Counted from the stretch's first letter, positions 22,266 to 35,137 are shown. The stretch: DNA of 64,000 bases from Cunninghamia lanceolata (GCA_027924645.1 BSBN01000860.1:620001-684000), one strand, 5' to 3'. Notes: generated by a model from the sequence alone, not told the origin. Made by a program: numbers and translations.

Positions 22266-23412
22266 TGTTAGTTAAAATCTATTTTAAAAAATTACGTACA
22301 AAATAATTTCAAAATAAATATTACAATTTTATACAAACTAAAACAAATTTAATTGAATTCATACCTAAAATATGCATCACCATAATATAAGTGTCTCCAA
22401 GTGTCTCCATGCAGTAAAATTAGAATTGTTATCACATTTTAGGGAATTAGTATAGTGTTAAAATTAGTATTTCATGTAAAATCTCTTAATTCACATGTAA
22501 AAACATTTATTTTGTTTTATAAAATGCCCAAAAATGATATAAAATGAGTTTTAGCTAAAATATTTTTGGACAAAAGAAAGTTTTGACCAAAACCTTATTG
22601 AGTGAAAGAATTTCAACTAAAACTTTTTCACCTAAAAATGTTGAGTTGGTAGCCCATGTGTCAACTTATCACCTCTTTTGGGTCAAATTCAACAAAATTA
22701 GATCTTCAAATCCACATTTCTGCAACCAGAGATTTTTTCATGAAAATATAAAAATATTCTTCTATAGGGCTCAAAGCCTAGAATTTGAGAATATAATTTT
22801 TTAATATTTTAATTAGTTTTAATATTATTTTTTTATAATTTACTAGAAGTAGGTCATTATAATCAAACATAACACTAATTAGAAATTAAAAAAGTTCTAA
22901 AATTTTAAGAAAAATATGGTGCATGAGAGGAGAGAACCTCTCCAAGAGGGTATAATTTGTTTTTGTTTATGATAAATGGTTTAGACATAAAGTGGTGTCC
23001 TATCAAAACTATTACATTTTGAGGAAACTTAACTTACAAAATTTAAAAACTAAATATTCATAAAAAATTATTATTTTCTCTTCATGCACTAGATATTTGA
23101 GTTAGTTAAGTGGGAAAATAAATCTAGGAAAAATAAGTGAATTTACTATAGTAAACAAGGTGTCCCATTGACCTCATTTTTAATTTTTTTTTTTAGCAAT
23201 TAAAATATCCTCTTAGATTTATAAAAAACTATACCCAACTAATTTTTAAAAATTAAAAGAATTAGAAACATAAAATACAATAAAGGTTCCACATTTCATT
23301 AGTTTATATCATTTTAAAACTCAAAACATATATATCACTTTTAAGCATGCCAAGTTGAAAAATTGTATCTTTGTTGGCCATTTCTTTTAAAAAGGTAGGA
23401 CACAATTCTAAA
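22266..23412 (-). mobile_element. Second copy of the GGGTAAAAGCACAAA-family non-coding element
   Basis: Read on the minus strand it starts TTGGGCAAAAGTTTAG, then GTGTCC and GGCCAACA, and follows the copy at 10418 through ATGATATAAACTAATGAAATG and TACCCTCTTGGAGAGG. Gaps and base changes are many, so both are old. No coding content. The two copies sit in opposite orientation on either side of the 9.4-kb retrotransposon. Confidence 0.6.
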
Positions 23413-23439
23413 CTTTTGCCCAATGGGAAGACTAGTACC

Positions 23440-25300
23440 TATGTAGATGGTTGTTCTTTGGTAGCCAACACTTGAGGAGCTAAATTAGTAGGGATTTGTT
23501 CAGAAGTAGCTTCATACTAGACTATAGTCTTTGGATTTCTTTTGACAGTAGGTCCCTCTTCTATCTCTTCTTCTCCCTCTATAGCCTTCATCTTATTATA
23601 CACCTTTGCAAGATCCTTTTCCTTTTAGGATTCCCTTGGAAGCTCCTTTTTTGTGTGGGGGCTTGTCATCTTTACCCCTCTTAGCCTTGGACTTCTTAGA
23701 GGCATCTCCTATGGTATTTCTTACTCTTGCAACTTCTAGCTCTTTGATTTTCTTTTGGAGCCATGTCTTACCAAAATTAGTGGTTATTTTGGAAATCTCC
23801 TCCAAGGATGACTCTTTCTCTTCAGACCAATCAACAAGAGGGATGTGAAGATATAAGATTCCTCTTTTATTGTAGCCTTCCATCAATACCTTCCCATCAT
23901 CAGACACTTATTGGTCTAGGGACTCAATAATTCATAAAGCTTTCATCTAATGGGCCATTAATCTAGAGAATCTCCTCTATCTCACTTCCTATTTATCACT
24001 ATAATTATTCCAATAGTGCTCAATTTGAGGCACATGCCTCATATGAGAGCCAACATGCTTCTTCATTTTTCCTTTGGGTTAAAGGATGATTTCTTGTCAT
24101 GAATGTGAAAATTAAACCTCTAGATCTTTGCATCTAACTCTTTGGCATTGGGCAAGGCAACACAAGCATAGGCTCCTATTATGACTAGAAATTGAAATCC
24201 ATCCCTTTGTTTTTTAATCAAGTCCTTGTGTGCTTCACATAATTGCCTAGTCAATTCTAGGAGAACTAATTTTTTACTAACATATTTTGGCAACCTGTAG
24301 GGTTCCCTAGTGAATCCTCCTACTCTGATATAGATAAATTTTGGTAATTAGATGATCCAATTACCCTTCTCTGCAATAACTTTTGTGGCCTCAAGGAATA
24401 GCCTTTTGTTTAAATCTCCCTCCATTATCTTAATCAAGAAATATAGGAAGCAACAATTCACCCTCTGGAAGTGTTTATGGATTTATTTTAGGGTCAACTA
24501 AGGGCAATATTCATATACTTTGACTTATCTTGAATCTATTCCTATAGTACCAACCTTTGTCAATCCTAGGAATATAACTCTCTTTGCCATTGAGTACACT
24601 AGATAAGAGGTCATGTAGAACCTCCTACTCCCTTGTACCTTAGTTAATTGGTGATGAATATTATCACTAATGAGATTATCATAGTCTATGATATGCTCAT
24701 CTTTGAATACAATTGATATGAACCTAAACATCTAAGGAGAGAAGATATATGCTATTGGCAATCCCATTATTCTACTCAATAGTGTAACCATGTCTTCAAA
24801 TTCCATTTGAAAATTAATTCTCACCATTTGATTAGGAAGCTTGGAGATAGAAGACCTAGGTTTTCCCAGCCATCTTTTGTTTAGTACCATTAGGCATATA
24901 TCTGGGTCCTCATTGAAAATTTTCAAACCATCATCTAGCTACAGTTAAATAACCTCAAGGTGCTCATGGATCTAGAATTTTTTTGAGATAGATTTAGGGA
25001 TTAATCTTATCAACACCTATCCCTCTCCCCTACAATATTTTTGGTTCTTGGGTCATAATATCTAGCATCTAGGTCTTAGCCAACTCAAGAGATTGGACTA
25101 AATTAGGGAATCTAGCTACCTACGCAATCCCATTTCCAACCATAAATTCTTCTCTAGTGGTATGAGAATCTCCATACATTTTGTTTTTGAATTCCTCTAG
25201 GTCATTGTGACCTAAATTGGTATTTGATACTACATCCATAGTTGAGTTTATCTTGGAAGGAGTGACTCCCTAGAACTCATAATTCATTACTCTAGCTCAA
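23440..25300 (-). pseudogene. Degenerate retroelement accessory/gag-like ORF
   Basis: One minus-strand reading can be followed with many stops and shifts. It starts near 25260 (STMDVVSNTNLGHNDLEEF), passes 24926-24732 (FEDMVTLLSRIMGLP) and, after an in-frame TAG, 24731-24525 (MFRFISIVFKDEHIIDYD, then RRFYMTSYLVYSMA). It closes in a Lys-rich tail at 23907-23596 (KKSKAKRGKDDKPPHKKGA). The order of a folded middle part and a basic C-terminal tail suits a nucleic-acid-binding element protein, but I know no named domain for it. It lies 3' of the Gypsy pol remnant on the same strand, so it may be an extra ORF of that element or a separate insertion. Confidence 0.45.
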
Positions 25301-27360
25301 GAAGTCATGTTTATAACCTACAAGATCCATGCAATGCATGAGCACAAAGAGTTATAAGTAAAAAAGATTTAAATCTTGAAGTATTACAATGTATTTATAT
25401 GTTTGTGTGAGTTGGTAAAGTTCATCGAGACACCAAGATTTCAGGCTAAGGTTAGATGTCCATGATAATCCACAATGTTGACAACTAGAGAATGTGAAGT
25501 TGATTTAGACTTTAGGATTTTGGACTAAAATCAGAAGTCTAAAAGTCCAAGACAATCTTGAAACATTAGAATTAATTGGCACACTGAAGAAATGTGGGAT
25601 TCATCAAGACAATAATATTAAAGACTTTGAAGTCCACGAAAAACCCGCATTCTAGTGAATTTCTCTTCATGTGAATTTGAGGTTTTGTGAAAGATTTTAC
25701 ACTTGAAAAAAAGTGATGGAAGTTTGGTAAATACCCACTATCTTGTGAAATATAATTTATTGGACTTGAGGGGTTCATTAAGACTTTGGGAATTTCTAAA
25801 CACAACCATTTTTTCATTTCAAACAAATATGACTTCCCTAGGGAAAAATATAATACTAAAATATTAAATAAAATAAAAGCAATTACAATTTTTTTGCATC
25901 CCCTAAAGGATATAAGGTTTAAATTTGAAGTAGTTTAATCTGACCATTTTTAGGGGTTGGAATTAAAAACCCCCTTTGGACAAAACCCTAACTCAATCAA
26001 ATGGGAAATAAGTCAAAATGTATGAAATTGAAAAAAATAACTTCAAGACCAAATTCCTTACACCATTCAATCAAACAAGTTTATTTACATGAAAGAAATT
26101 TTTAAAAAGAGTACATAAACTTACTAGTTTTTTATCTTATAGTGAGAAAACAAATGTGGTCATTCCTTAGAAATCCAACGGGTTGCACTAGGAACTTAGA
26201 ATGTTCTTCATAGTTATAATCTCCACATGTTTTCAATAGATGGTCAATCAATCAAGATTGAATGGGTTTAATGGGCATTTTCTCATTTTTCAATGCATGA
26301 AAGATGATAGAGATCAAGAAATCAATTTGTGAAAGGTAGGAATGAAAGAAAATTTCAAGTTTTATAAAGGTCATGTTCACACAAGCAAGCCATTATTGCA
26401 ACTTAGCAAGTAGGTGGAATATGGAAGATGGAAAGAAGGGGTGGAAAGAAAAATAAAGGTGGAAGAAATCCACAAATTACAATGTTGCAGAGTTGATTGG
26501 GAGATCAAGTTTTTGGGCTAAAGGGGTAAAGTGGAAGATGTCCACTAGAATCCCACAAACCCACATAATACAATTGTTTGGAGTTCTATTGGGAATTGGG
26601 AACCTTTTGAAAGTGGGGTGACAACAGATGTGGGAATTCAAGGGACTTCAAGACTTTGGACAAAGGTTAGAAGTCCATAATTTTGCAATCCTACAAAATC
26701 TTTAAAAAACTTAAATTTCTCTCTTTTTAATACCTTAAAACTCCTCAAAATCTTTGCTAGTTGCTTCAAATTTTAGGATGCACTTATTTAAGACCATCAA
26801 AAACTTGCCACTAACACAAAAGATGCAATAGGGTACCAATTATAATTCAATCAAAGAAGAGCTAAGGCTAAGACACTCAAAAAAGGGTGTCCATATCTTA
26901 CTAAGGAAAAATGGGGCATGTGTGCAAGGCAAAAAGATGATGACTGTAATGGGCCAATGCTCCTAAGCATTGAGAACAAATGGTGTCATTTCACCTAGAA
27001 TTTCTAGTTCAAGTCCATTATTACAAGGGAAGGTACAAAACTAGTAAAAGTTGGAATGATCAAAGCAATCCATCCCATACTTAAGAAACCCAAGTGTGTG
27101 CACATGTATTTATTACCTTTCTTAGTATGAAAAAAGTAGTATGAACTAGAAATGACCAAGCTAAGAACCACATCAATGGCCATCAAAGTCAATGCATACC
27201 CAACAATAAGATCAACCTTGTTACATGACTATGCAACCACCCTTTTATATCCTAAAGTGTCCACATAGTAGAACAATACCCCAAAACTTAGGATAAAAGA
27301 CTAAAATAACAAAATAATAGACCAAACCCCAAAGAAAGAACAAACAAATGAGAAAAATAA
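25301..27360. other. No gene; degenerate 3' region of the minus-strand Gypsy element
   Basis: AT-rich sequence with poorly conserved direct repeats (for example TTTGTGGACTTCTAA-like and ACTTTGAAGTCCA-like strings around 25440-25640 and 26630-26690). A possible minus-strand LTR start lies near 27365 (TGTGTAGGTTG), but no second LTR was found. Confidence 0.4.
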
Positions 27361-27805
27361 CAACCTACACATGTATAGTGCAGAGCCCATACCTATCTAG
27401 GCTTGGAAATAGTGTTTGAGAAATTGCCCATTAATAGGCAATGGGACTGCCTCTCTAGTCAAAGTTTGAAGCTTATAGTTATTTTCACCCAAAATATCAA
27501 CAATTTAGAAGGGTTCTAACCATAATTTGCAAACTTAGAATGTTCACCCTTCTTCTATTGAGCCTTATCCCAACATAGCACCAAGTCTAAAATTAAAAAT
27601 CCTTGACCTTGGCTCTCCTAGCAAACCAATGCTTGACTATTCCCTTATGTTTAGCAAAGTTTTCAAGATCCATATCATGTTTTTATTCTAATTGTAATAG
27701 GTTCAATAGCCTAACCTCTATCTTGTTGTCCACATCTAAATAGTCTTTCATGAATTATAAAGTGGGAATGTAGAGATTAATAGAGAAAATAAGGTCCAGG
27801 CCATA

Positions 27806-28161
27806 GAGTAGATGGTAGGGTGAAGTTCCTAAAGAAACCTTAATTTTGGTCCTATCAACCCACAAAGCAAATTTTAGTAGACCATGCCATTCCATGGGGT
27901 TCCTACCAAGCAACCTCTTAATGACTTCAAGTAAATTCTTATTTGTTCATTTAGCCACACCATTAGCTTGAGGATAATAATTTGAGGAAAACTTAAGAAT
28001 TATCCAAGCTATATAATAGATGGTAGGGTGAAGTTCCTAAAGTAGCCTTAATTATGGTCCTATGAGCCCACAAAGAAAATTTTAGTAGACCATGCCATTC
28101 CATAGGGTTCTTATCAAGCAAACTCTTAATGACCTCAAGTAAATTCATGTTTGTTGATTTG
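27806..28161 (-). repeat. Tandem duplication (212-bp period) within Gypsy integrase
   Basis: 27806-28017 is repeated from 28018. Both start AGATGGTAGGGTGAAGTTCC and run through AGTAGACCATGCCATTCCAT. The second copy is cut at 28161 by the TRIM and resumes at 30432 with ACCATTAGCATGAGG (first copy ACCATTAGCTTGAGG near 27959). Confidence 0.9.
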
Positions 28162-28166
28162 GAAAC
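28162..28166. repeat. Target-site duplication GAAAC, left
   Basis: GAAAC precedes the left 201-bp LTR and recurs at 30427-30431 after the right LTR. Confidence 0.95.
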
Positions 28167-30426
28167 TGAGGAAATTGTAAATGCTTTATTCATTCGATGA
28201 TAATTGCAGATACACACCACAGTTAAATACTTGTGATGAAACTGAAATAGATGAAACTGAAACAGTTATGCACCAAACAGTTATGCACTAGCCACAGTTA
28301 TGTACCAGCCAACGCACCAAACTGTCGTTGCTAAACAATGTAATATGCTAAACAATGCACGCTAACATTCCCCCCTTATTACATTGTTCCTGCAATAGTA
28401 CCAAGGTACCCCCCCTTAACGCTAAAATACTCAAGAAAGCTGATTACATAATATGAACACATATTTTATAGAAGATCTTCTCCCAAAGAACAAATCCTGA
28501 ACCAAGCAAGGCTCCATCATGCTGTCTTGTCTACCCTTGGAAAGGTGTCGCTTCGAGCTGTGTTCTTGAGCTCTTTAGTCCCAAGCTCTCAAATCACAGA
28601 GTCTTGAAATATTCGACAATGACCCCTAAGAGATACGATAGATCTCTGCCAGGTTGTCTAGTGACCGCGAAAGGGTATAATTCAAGATCATATATTCTTT
28701 GAAGCTCACTGGACAACAATCCATATTGAGCTCAACACCAAACCCCAAACCTGTCTCCAAAACAAAATCTTCACAAAACATACATTCTTCAAATCTGTCA
28801 GCTCTGTCAGCAACAACAAAGAAAAACAAAACAACCAAAACCAAAAACACTTCTCATGCAAAGCGTCATCCCAAAGCGAGAAGCTAACTTGAGATGATGG
28901 TAAATCCTCCATCCTCTGATGCCGCCAGCCTCCAATATGACATGCTTACATTCTAACCAACTGATGTCTTGGATGAGTCTTTGGAGGCCTCATCAGGTGT
29001 AGTATAAATGGCCCCGAGAGCACAAGTAATATTTGATGTAGTCATGATAAAATAAAATGAACAAGGTGTTGGATTCCATAGAAAGTGACTAATAGTTTTT
29101 TTTTTTATATCTCCAATGTTACACAAAATCATATATCAATATACCATTAAACCTTATTCCTCCAAATTTTTCATGCAACATTTACACAATATAGAATGTC
29201 TTAAATCACTGTGCCAAGGTTTCTTCACACACTGCAATAAGAAACAAACTTTATCTGTTTTCCTTTATATTTCCATGCTATAACAGAAAGTTACATGGAA
29301 TGTTTCTTCTTCAAATGAAACCTTTATACAATATGCACCATATGCTTTTCAAACAGGCTTTTCAAACGGCTGACCAATTCTTCTATGACAACAAAGTCAA
29401 TTAACATCTATAAGGCTATGGATCGCCTCTGAACCATGCTGTATGCTGCTTTCATTCTTCAACTCTCCCACATTTTACATCAAAACCCTAACTACAATGG
29501 CAACCATGAAAGTAGAAGTAGGCGCTAGAGTTTGAATATTATTGTTAATGAATTTGTATGCAGCAAAATATGAAATGACATCCATCCATTTACAGATCTA
29601 CTATAGAAAAGATTTAAATTTGAAATTTGAATGGAATGCTACGTGTCAACAAATGTTAGATGCTATTAAAACTTATCTAGCTTTCTCCATAGCAAGAGCC
29701 ATCCCTCAACAAGCTTTGTAGATTGAATGCCTTCTACCCTTTCGTCTCCTCCACAAAGACTTCCACCAAACTCATGCACTTCGCTTGCATCCGCCTTACT
29801 CAACAAATCCTACACGATCAAAAATTCCAAACCACCTCTCTAAATGCCTTTCTAATTGATACTCTCCTTATCAAAATTTGTCAACCCAGATATGCATAGG
29901 CCTTCTTCAAATAACATGTAATAGTGGCGGCCATCATGTGCACCATTTTCTATTCTCACTTCTCCTCCTCGCAAGTCATAAGCACCATTTCAGCATGGTG
30001 ACGATCTAAGCGCAGGTGGAGAAATGCAACAATTTGTAGGGTTTCGTCAGCCCTTCTTTATCTGCCAACGGAGTGCCCTGGCAATTGCATTCTCTTGATC
30101 CTGTCCACATCAAACATGCTGCAGAGATTAAGAGACCGCAGGTATTAATGCCCCAACTTCATCAGTGAATCATACACAAACTTCACGATTACGCCTAGCA
30201 ATTATCACATTGCTCTAATACCAAATGAGGAAATTATAAATGCTTTATTCATTCGATGATAATTGCAGATACACACCACAGTTAAATACTTGTGATGAAA
30301 CTGAAATAGATGAAACTAAAACAGTTATGCACCAAACAGTTATGCACTAGCCACAGTTATGTACCAGCGAACGCACCAAACTGTCATTGCTAAACAATGT
30401 AATATGCTAAACAATGCACGCTAACA
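28167..30426 (-). mobile_element. TRIM-like non-autonomous LTR retrotransposon, 2260 bp
   Basis: Terminal direct repeats of 201 bp (28167-28367 and 30226-30426) start TGAGGAAATT, end GCTAACA and differ at 4 positions by eye (98% identity). A perfect GAAAC duplication flanks it. On the minus strand the primer-binding site TGGTATTAGAGC (30212-30223) follows the 5' LTR by two bases and matches the initiator-Met tRNA type used by Copia elements. A polypurine tract AATAAGGGGGGAA (28368-28380) precedes the 3' LTR. The 1.86-kb internal region has no gag or pol. It is the least decayed insertion in the window. Confidence 0.95.
28381..30211 (-). other. TRIM internal region, possible captured sequence
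   Basis: It is less AT-rich than the surrounding Gypsy remnant, notably 29690-30180 and 28480-28940. Minus-strand open stretches include a hydrophobic one at 28912-28706 (FWLFCFSLLLL) and one near 30120-30020 (SREC, then QGTPLADKEGLTKPYKLLHF). I recognise no protein family. The size is large for a TRIM, which makes a captured host segment likely. Confidence 0.4.
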
Positions 30427-32254
30427 GAAACACCATTAGCATGAGGATAATAATTTGAGGAAAACTTACGAATTATGTTATTGTCATATGTCCATTCAAA
30501 AAATTTGATTGAAGAAAATGTAGGGCCATTATCACATACCAAAGTAAATGTCATCCTGAACCTATTTCTAATATACTTTTCAAGGAATTTTAACACTATT
30601 TCTATAGTACAGTTCTTGTATGCCTAAGCTTGAACCATCCACCTAATAGAGTAATTAATATCCATGAATATGTACCTATGTCCTATAGAGGATGGAGGGT
30701 TAATCATTGCAATAAAATCTAGGCCCAGTGGGCAAATGGACATACATTAATGACTAGCTATAATGGCAATGCAAGGTTTTTTTCTTTACTAGCTGAAGTG
30801 TGATAAGTGCAAACATGAACATGGGCATCCTTGAAAACATAAGGCCAATAATAAATAACTCATAATATTTGATGTGTCATAGTAATGGTTGAGTTGTGAC
30901 CTATTTCAATCCTTTCATGGAATTCCCTTAACACTTGATTTGCTTCAGTTTTAGTGAGGAATCTAAGGTAAACACCATCATGGTTCCTACAATAGAGAAC
31001 TCCTAATTTGACCGTAAAACTATTACTTTTCAAATGCAAGACCCTTCTTTATGTTTAATTTAAGTGACTTGGACATTAATTGTGCAATAAATAAAAGATT
31101 ATATCTCCACACTATTCATCACGAGTGACTATGTCTAATGTGTATTGTTGACATACAAACTAAGGATCATCTTCAGCTATAGCCCTAGTTAATGCTTGCC
31201 CCTTGACTAGCTTCATTGGTTGCACTACAAGGTCAAATTCTTGTAATATAGTTACTCATCTACTCTTCTCTCTCCTAATTCATTCTACATCAGCAAAGTT
31301 TTCAAAGCTTGATCAAGGATAATGGAAAGTACTTGGCTTCTCAATATATAGTGCCTAAACCTTTTCACTACCCTCACCAAGGCATAAGTTTGTTTCTCTA
31401 TGTTCGGGCACCTTAGCTTTGCTTATTTAAATGAAGCACTCATGAAAGCTATAGGAATTTCATCACCCTATTTTCTTTTCTTGTTAGCATGGTATCACAT
31501 ATGTGTTTGGAAGTAAAGGAATAAATATAAAATGGGCATTGTATAATTGGTGTTGATTAAGATAAGGGACTTGACAATGACATTTTAATTTTGGTAAATG
31601 CATCCTTGGCTTGAGTAGTCAACTCGATCTTTGTGTCTTCCTTGAGCATTGCATTAAGTGGCCTCACAATCCTAGCACTACCCATAATAAACTTATAGAT
31701 ATAGTTGATCTTTCCAAAATAAGAATTCAATTTGTTTTCCTAACAAGGGGATTTTAAGTATATCCTATACTTTCTCTAGGTATATGGAGATGCCTTTTTC
31801 TAAAATAAGATCCTAAACTAATAAGGAAAAATGTAGGGATGAGACTAGAAATTGCCATCTAAACATGCATAGAGTTTATATTATTTATAATATGTATCTC
31901 TAGAAAAATAAGAAAGAGCATAACATGCATGATTATTTCTTTGTTAAAAGGCTACAAAATTCAAATACTCAAACTAAGGCTAATAACAACTCAACAATAA
32001 TTAAAAGAACATAATAGAGAAGATCCATAAAATGACACAACAAGGCAAAAGATCATATATATATTTGTACTTATTAAAAATTATTTGAGAGGCCAAGATT
32101 GCATAGTCACACTTTGCAAAAGTTAACAAAATATAATGAGAAGTACAATAATCTACCTTGAAGGCCCAAAGACAAAAGAACACAATTATTTCTCTATTTA
32201 ACTTTCTGCCAAAATAAAAAAGATTCTTACAAAGAGCACAACATTGATATCACC

Positions 32255-32990
32255 TTTAGCAAGATGATAAACAAGATCACCCTAATATACTTAGATGATC
32301 TCACAATGTTCTCAAAGAGGAAAGAGGATCATTTCACACATCTAGAATATGTCTTCCAAAAATGTTAGGAATTTTATGCCTCTTTAAATCCAAAGAAGTG
32401 TGTCTTTGAGGTCCCTCAAGGTAAACTCCTCAAGAATGCATATCCAAGGAAGGGATTTGTATTGATCAAGATAGAGTGCAATCTATTTTGGATCTATTAT
32501 TACTAATGAACAAGAAATAAGTTCAATCTTTCCTCAAAAAGATTAAATTTGTGGGTAGATTTATATCTAATTTTATTGGTTTGGTAAGGCCCATAGATCT
32601 CATGCTAAAGAAAGACAAATATTTTAAATGGACTGTTGAGGGAAGAGAATCTTTTGAGAAAGTTAAGCTTGCAATATCAACAACACTAGCTTTGGTAAAT
32701 CTTGACTACTCAAAAGATTTCATAATATATGTTTATGGTGGTGATCATAGTATTGCAGTAGTGCTGGCACAAAAGGACAATTCTAGAAAAGGAGGGAACC
32801 TTATTACTCTTAACTCGATAAATCTCAAGGATTGAGAAATTAAGTACAACTTTGTTGAAAAGTAAACATATATTATGGTTAAAGGGATGAAGAAATTTAG
32901 ACGCTTGATATCAGTGAACAAGGCGACAACATTTGTTGTACATCCTAGTATTAGGGAGTATATAATAGAAGGGAAATAAGTGAAAAAATA
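32255..32990 (+). pseudogene. Gypsy RT/RNase H fragment
   Basis: The plus strand encodes NKITLIYLDDLTMFSKRKEDH with the intact YLDD catalytic pair, then LNPKKCVFEVPQGKLL, a degraded connection segment, 32551-32700 (RFISNFIGLVRPIDLMLKKD) and the RNase H start (DYSKDFIIYVYGGDHSIAVVLAQK; FVEK..YIMVKGMKKFR). These are the standard steps of Gypsy RT palm to RNase H. It faces away from the minus-strand Gypsy remnant and overlaps it in element coordinates, so it belongs to a second, truncated element. Confidence 0.85.
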
Positions 32991-33976
32991 TTAGTTTGGT
33001 ATAGTTTTAAATTGTAAAACTATCATTTATATTTAATTTCTAAAAAAAATTATAAAGTGAGTTTGATGGGATGTGAAGTTATTTGTAACAAATTTTATTT
33101 ATTTTTTTGCCATTTTTTCTCCATATTGTGAACTTGATATTTAGTGCAATGACAAAAAGAATTGATTTTGATAAATATATATATTTTTAATAAATGTCTA
33201 AAATTCACATCTTGAAAACCTACACTCACTTCAATGGGGTGTCAAACATTTTGATGACTATTTTATTAAAAAAATGAAATATACCATTCCACCAAGATTC
33301 CATCTTCTACTGCAACAATTTTTTTTAAAAAAATTTAAATATTTTTTTTATGTTTTCGTGACACAATTATAAACTTTCACCATACCAATTAAACTAGTGT
33401 TAAGAATTCAAAATACACAACTAAAAAATATAATAGAAAATACAACACAAATAATATCTATAATGACCAATTCTAAAAACCATGTCATTTCACTTTGTTT
33501 TACTAAACATTTTCTCTTACATAATATATATTTTTAATTCTTAAAAATACACATACATTAAAAAAATAAAAAAATAAAGAATATATCAAAATAAAACAAA
33601 AGACAAACATCCAAATTAAAATTCATCAAACTAATCAATAATATATTTAAACATATTTATAATAATCAAACTAAATCACAACATGTACCAACTTACTAAT
33701 TAATCCAATGACAATTAAATACCAGGTAAATGCCAAAATTTTGAGTAGTATTACATCATTAAATAATATGGAAATTTTATTTAAAAACCATCAAAATCTA
33801 ATTTCTATTGTTCAATATTCTTTAGTTATTATTAAGTGATTATTAAATAGAGAAATCGACAATGAAGTTATAAAGCTACAGTATCAATTGGCCACCATAA
33901 TATCATTCTTTGTATATTTCTTTTGTATTGCTCTTGCAGGATTCCATTAAAACTTCTAGTGAAAATTGACTACTCC

Positions 33977-35137
33977 CTAAAAATATACTTTATTCTTTTG
34001 AGTATTATTTTCCCCACATGAAATGGGTCCTGAGAACTGGTTGTTGCTGGCTGTAAAATTTGTAAGATTTGTTAGCTGTCCAAATAGTCCCGGAGGAATC
34101 TCACCGCTCAGTCAGTTTTTGTCGATTTGCAGATACCTCAGAGAGTTGCAGTCTCCTAATGACGAAGGCAGACTACCGCTGAATTTGTTTGAAGAGACAC
34201 GCAAGGCATAGAGCGCTCCTCCCCGACACACATTCTTTGGCACAGGGCCTTCCAATTCGTTTTCCGCCACATCAAAGAAAAAGAGATTGGAATACGTACC
34301 CAAACTTTGGGGCAACCATCCATTGAGGTTGTTGCCTCACAGGATCAAGATTTCGAAATACCGTAGCTTGCCGAGCTGCGCAGGTATCTCTCCTGTAAGC
34401 TGATTGTCGCTAAGATCCAAACGGGATAAGCTTCTCAGTTGATCTATGTTGGCCGGAATTTGTCCAGACAAATGACAGATACAGTACTTTCAAATTCGAG
34501 AGAGCCATTAAACTGGTCGGAATATTACCCGAGAGATTGTTACTCGCCATATCCAACAACTCGAGCTGCGTTAAATTGCCCAAAAAAATTGGGATTTCGT
34601 CCACAAGACTACAGTTATATAGCCATAACTCCTGCAGCTGCTTTAAATTCCCAAGCTCTCTGGTACAGGACGCAGAGGATTACCGCCAATCGTGAAGTTC
34701 ATCAAAGACTCCAAATTCCCGACAAAATTAGGGAATGTCCCACTCAAACTATTATCGTGGAAGAAGAGTGCTTCCAGCTTTGACAGCATTCCGAAGGCTG
34801 GAGGAATAGAGCCACTGAAAGCATTCTCTTGGAGAATCAACACTGCGAGATTAGGAAGGCCGCATATAGTGGAAGTCAAGTAGCCAGAAATTGAGGCATC
34901 CGTGAGATTAACGGTGGTAACAATATTGAATTGATCACAAGAGATTCCCCTCCAACCGCATGGATTTTGGTGGGACTCATTCCAGTCGCTCAAAGCATTA
35001 CGCGCGTCCCTCCAATCTTCATTTTTAATCTTGAGAAGAATTTCGCCCTCCTGGGAGAGGGAAGTGCAGGGGAGAAGCAGAAGCAAAAGCAAAAGGGTGA
35101 GAAAGCAGCAAAAGAAAGCGAGCGCTGGGCGAAACAT
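33977..35137 (-). pseudogene. LRR receptor-like kinase ectodomain, decayed (copy B)
   Basis: Same protein as copy A, from ATG 35137 (signal peptide, then CGWRGISC) to the same truncated end (NQFSGPIS). Lesions, in order: loss of exactly 48 residues, two 24-residue LRRs, at the junction QENAFSGSIPP near 34820; a net 7-base deletion near 34665 that shifts the frame after NPLRP; a small deletion near 34472 that shifts it again; and Ser to TGA at 34337-34339. At the site of copy A's nonsense codon, copy B has Lys (AAG). The kinase is missing at the same point in both copies and the sequence beyond it is homologous, so truncation came before duplication. Confidence 0.85.

Larger units (their letters stand above)
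27370..31830 (-). pseudogene. Gypsy pol remnant (RT end, RNase H, integrase), interrupted by a TRIM
   Basis: Minus-strand order: RT connection segment near 31812-31690 (EKGISIYLEKVQDILKIP); RNase H at 31410-31347 (IEKQTYALVRVVKRFRHYI); integrase core at 30600-30432 (LVCDNGPTFSS carrying the second catalytic Asp, then SSNYYPHANG); after the TRIM insertion, 28161-27993 (NLLEVIKSLLDKNP, then WAHRTIIKATLGTSPY); and the integrase tail at about 27700-27370 (RRAKVKDF, then SPIAY*WAISQ for the family's LPINGQFLK). Reverse transcription and integration of a Gypsy-type element would be its job. Dozens of stops and shifts make it inactive. The RT catalytic YLDD part is not on this strand. Confidence 0.8.
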
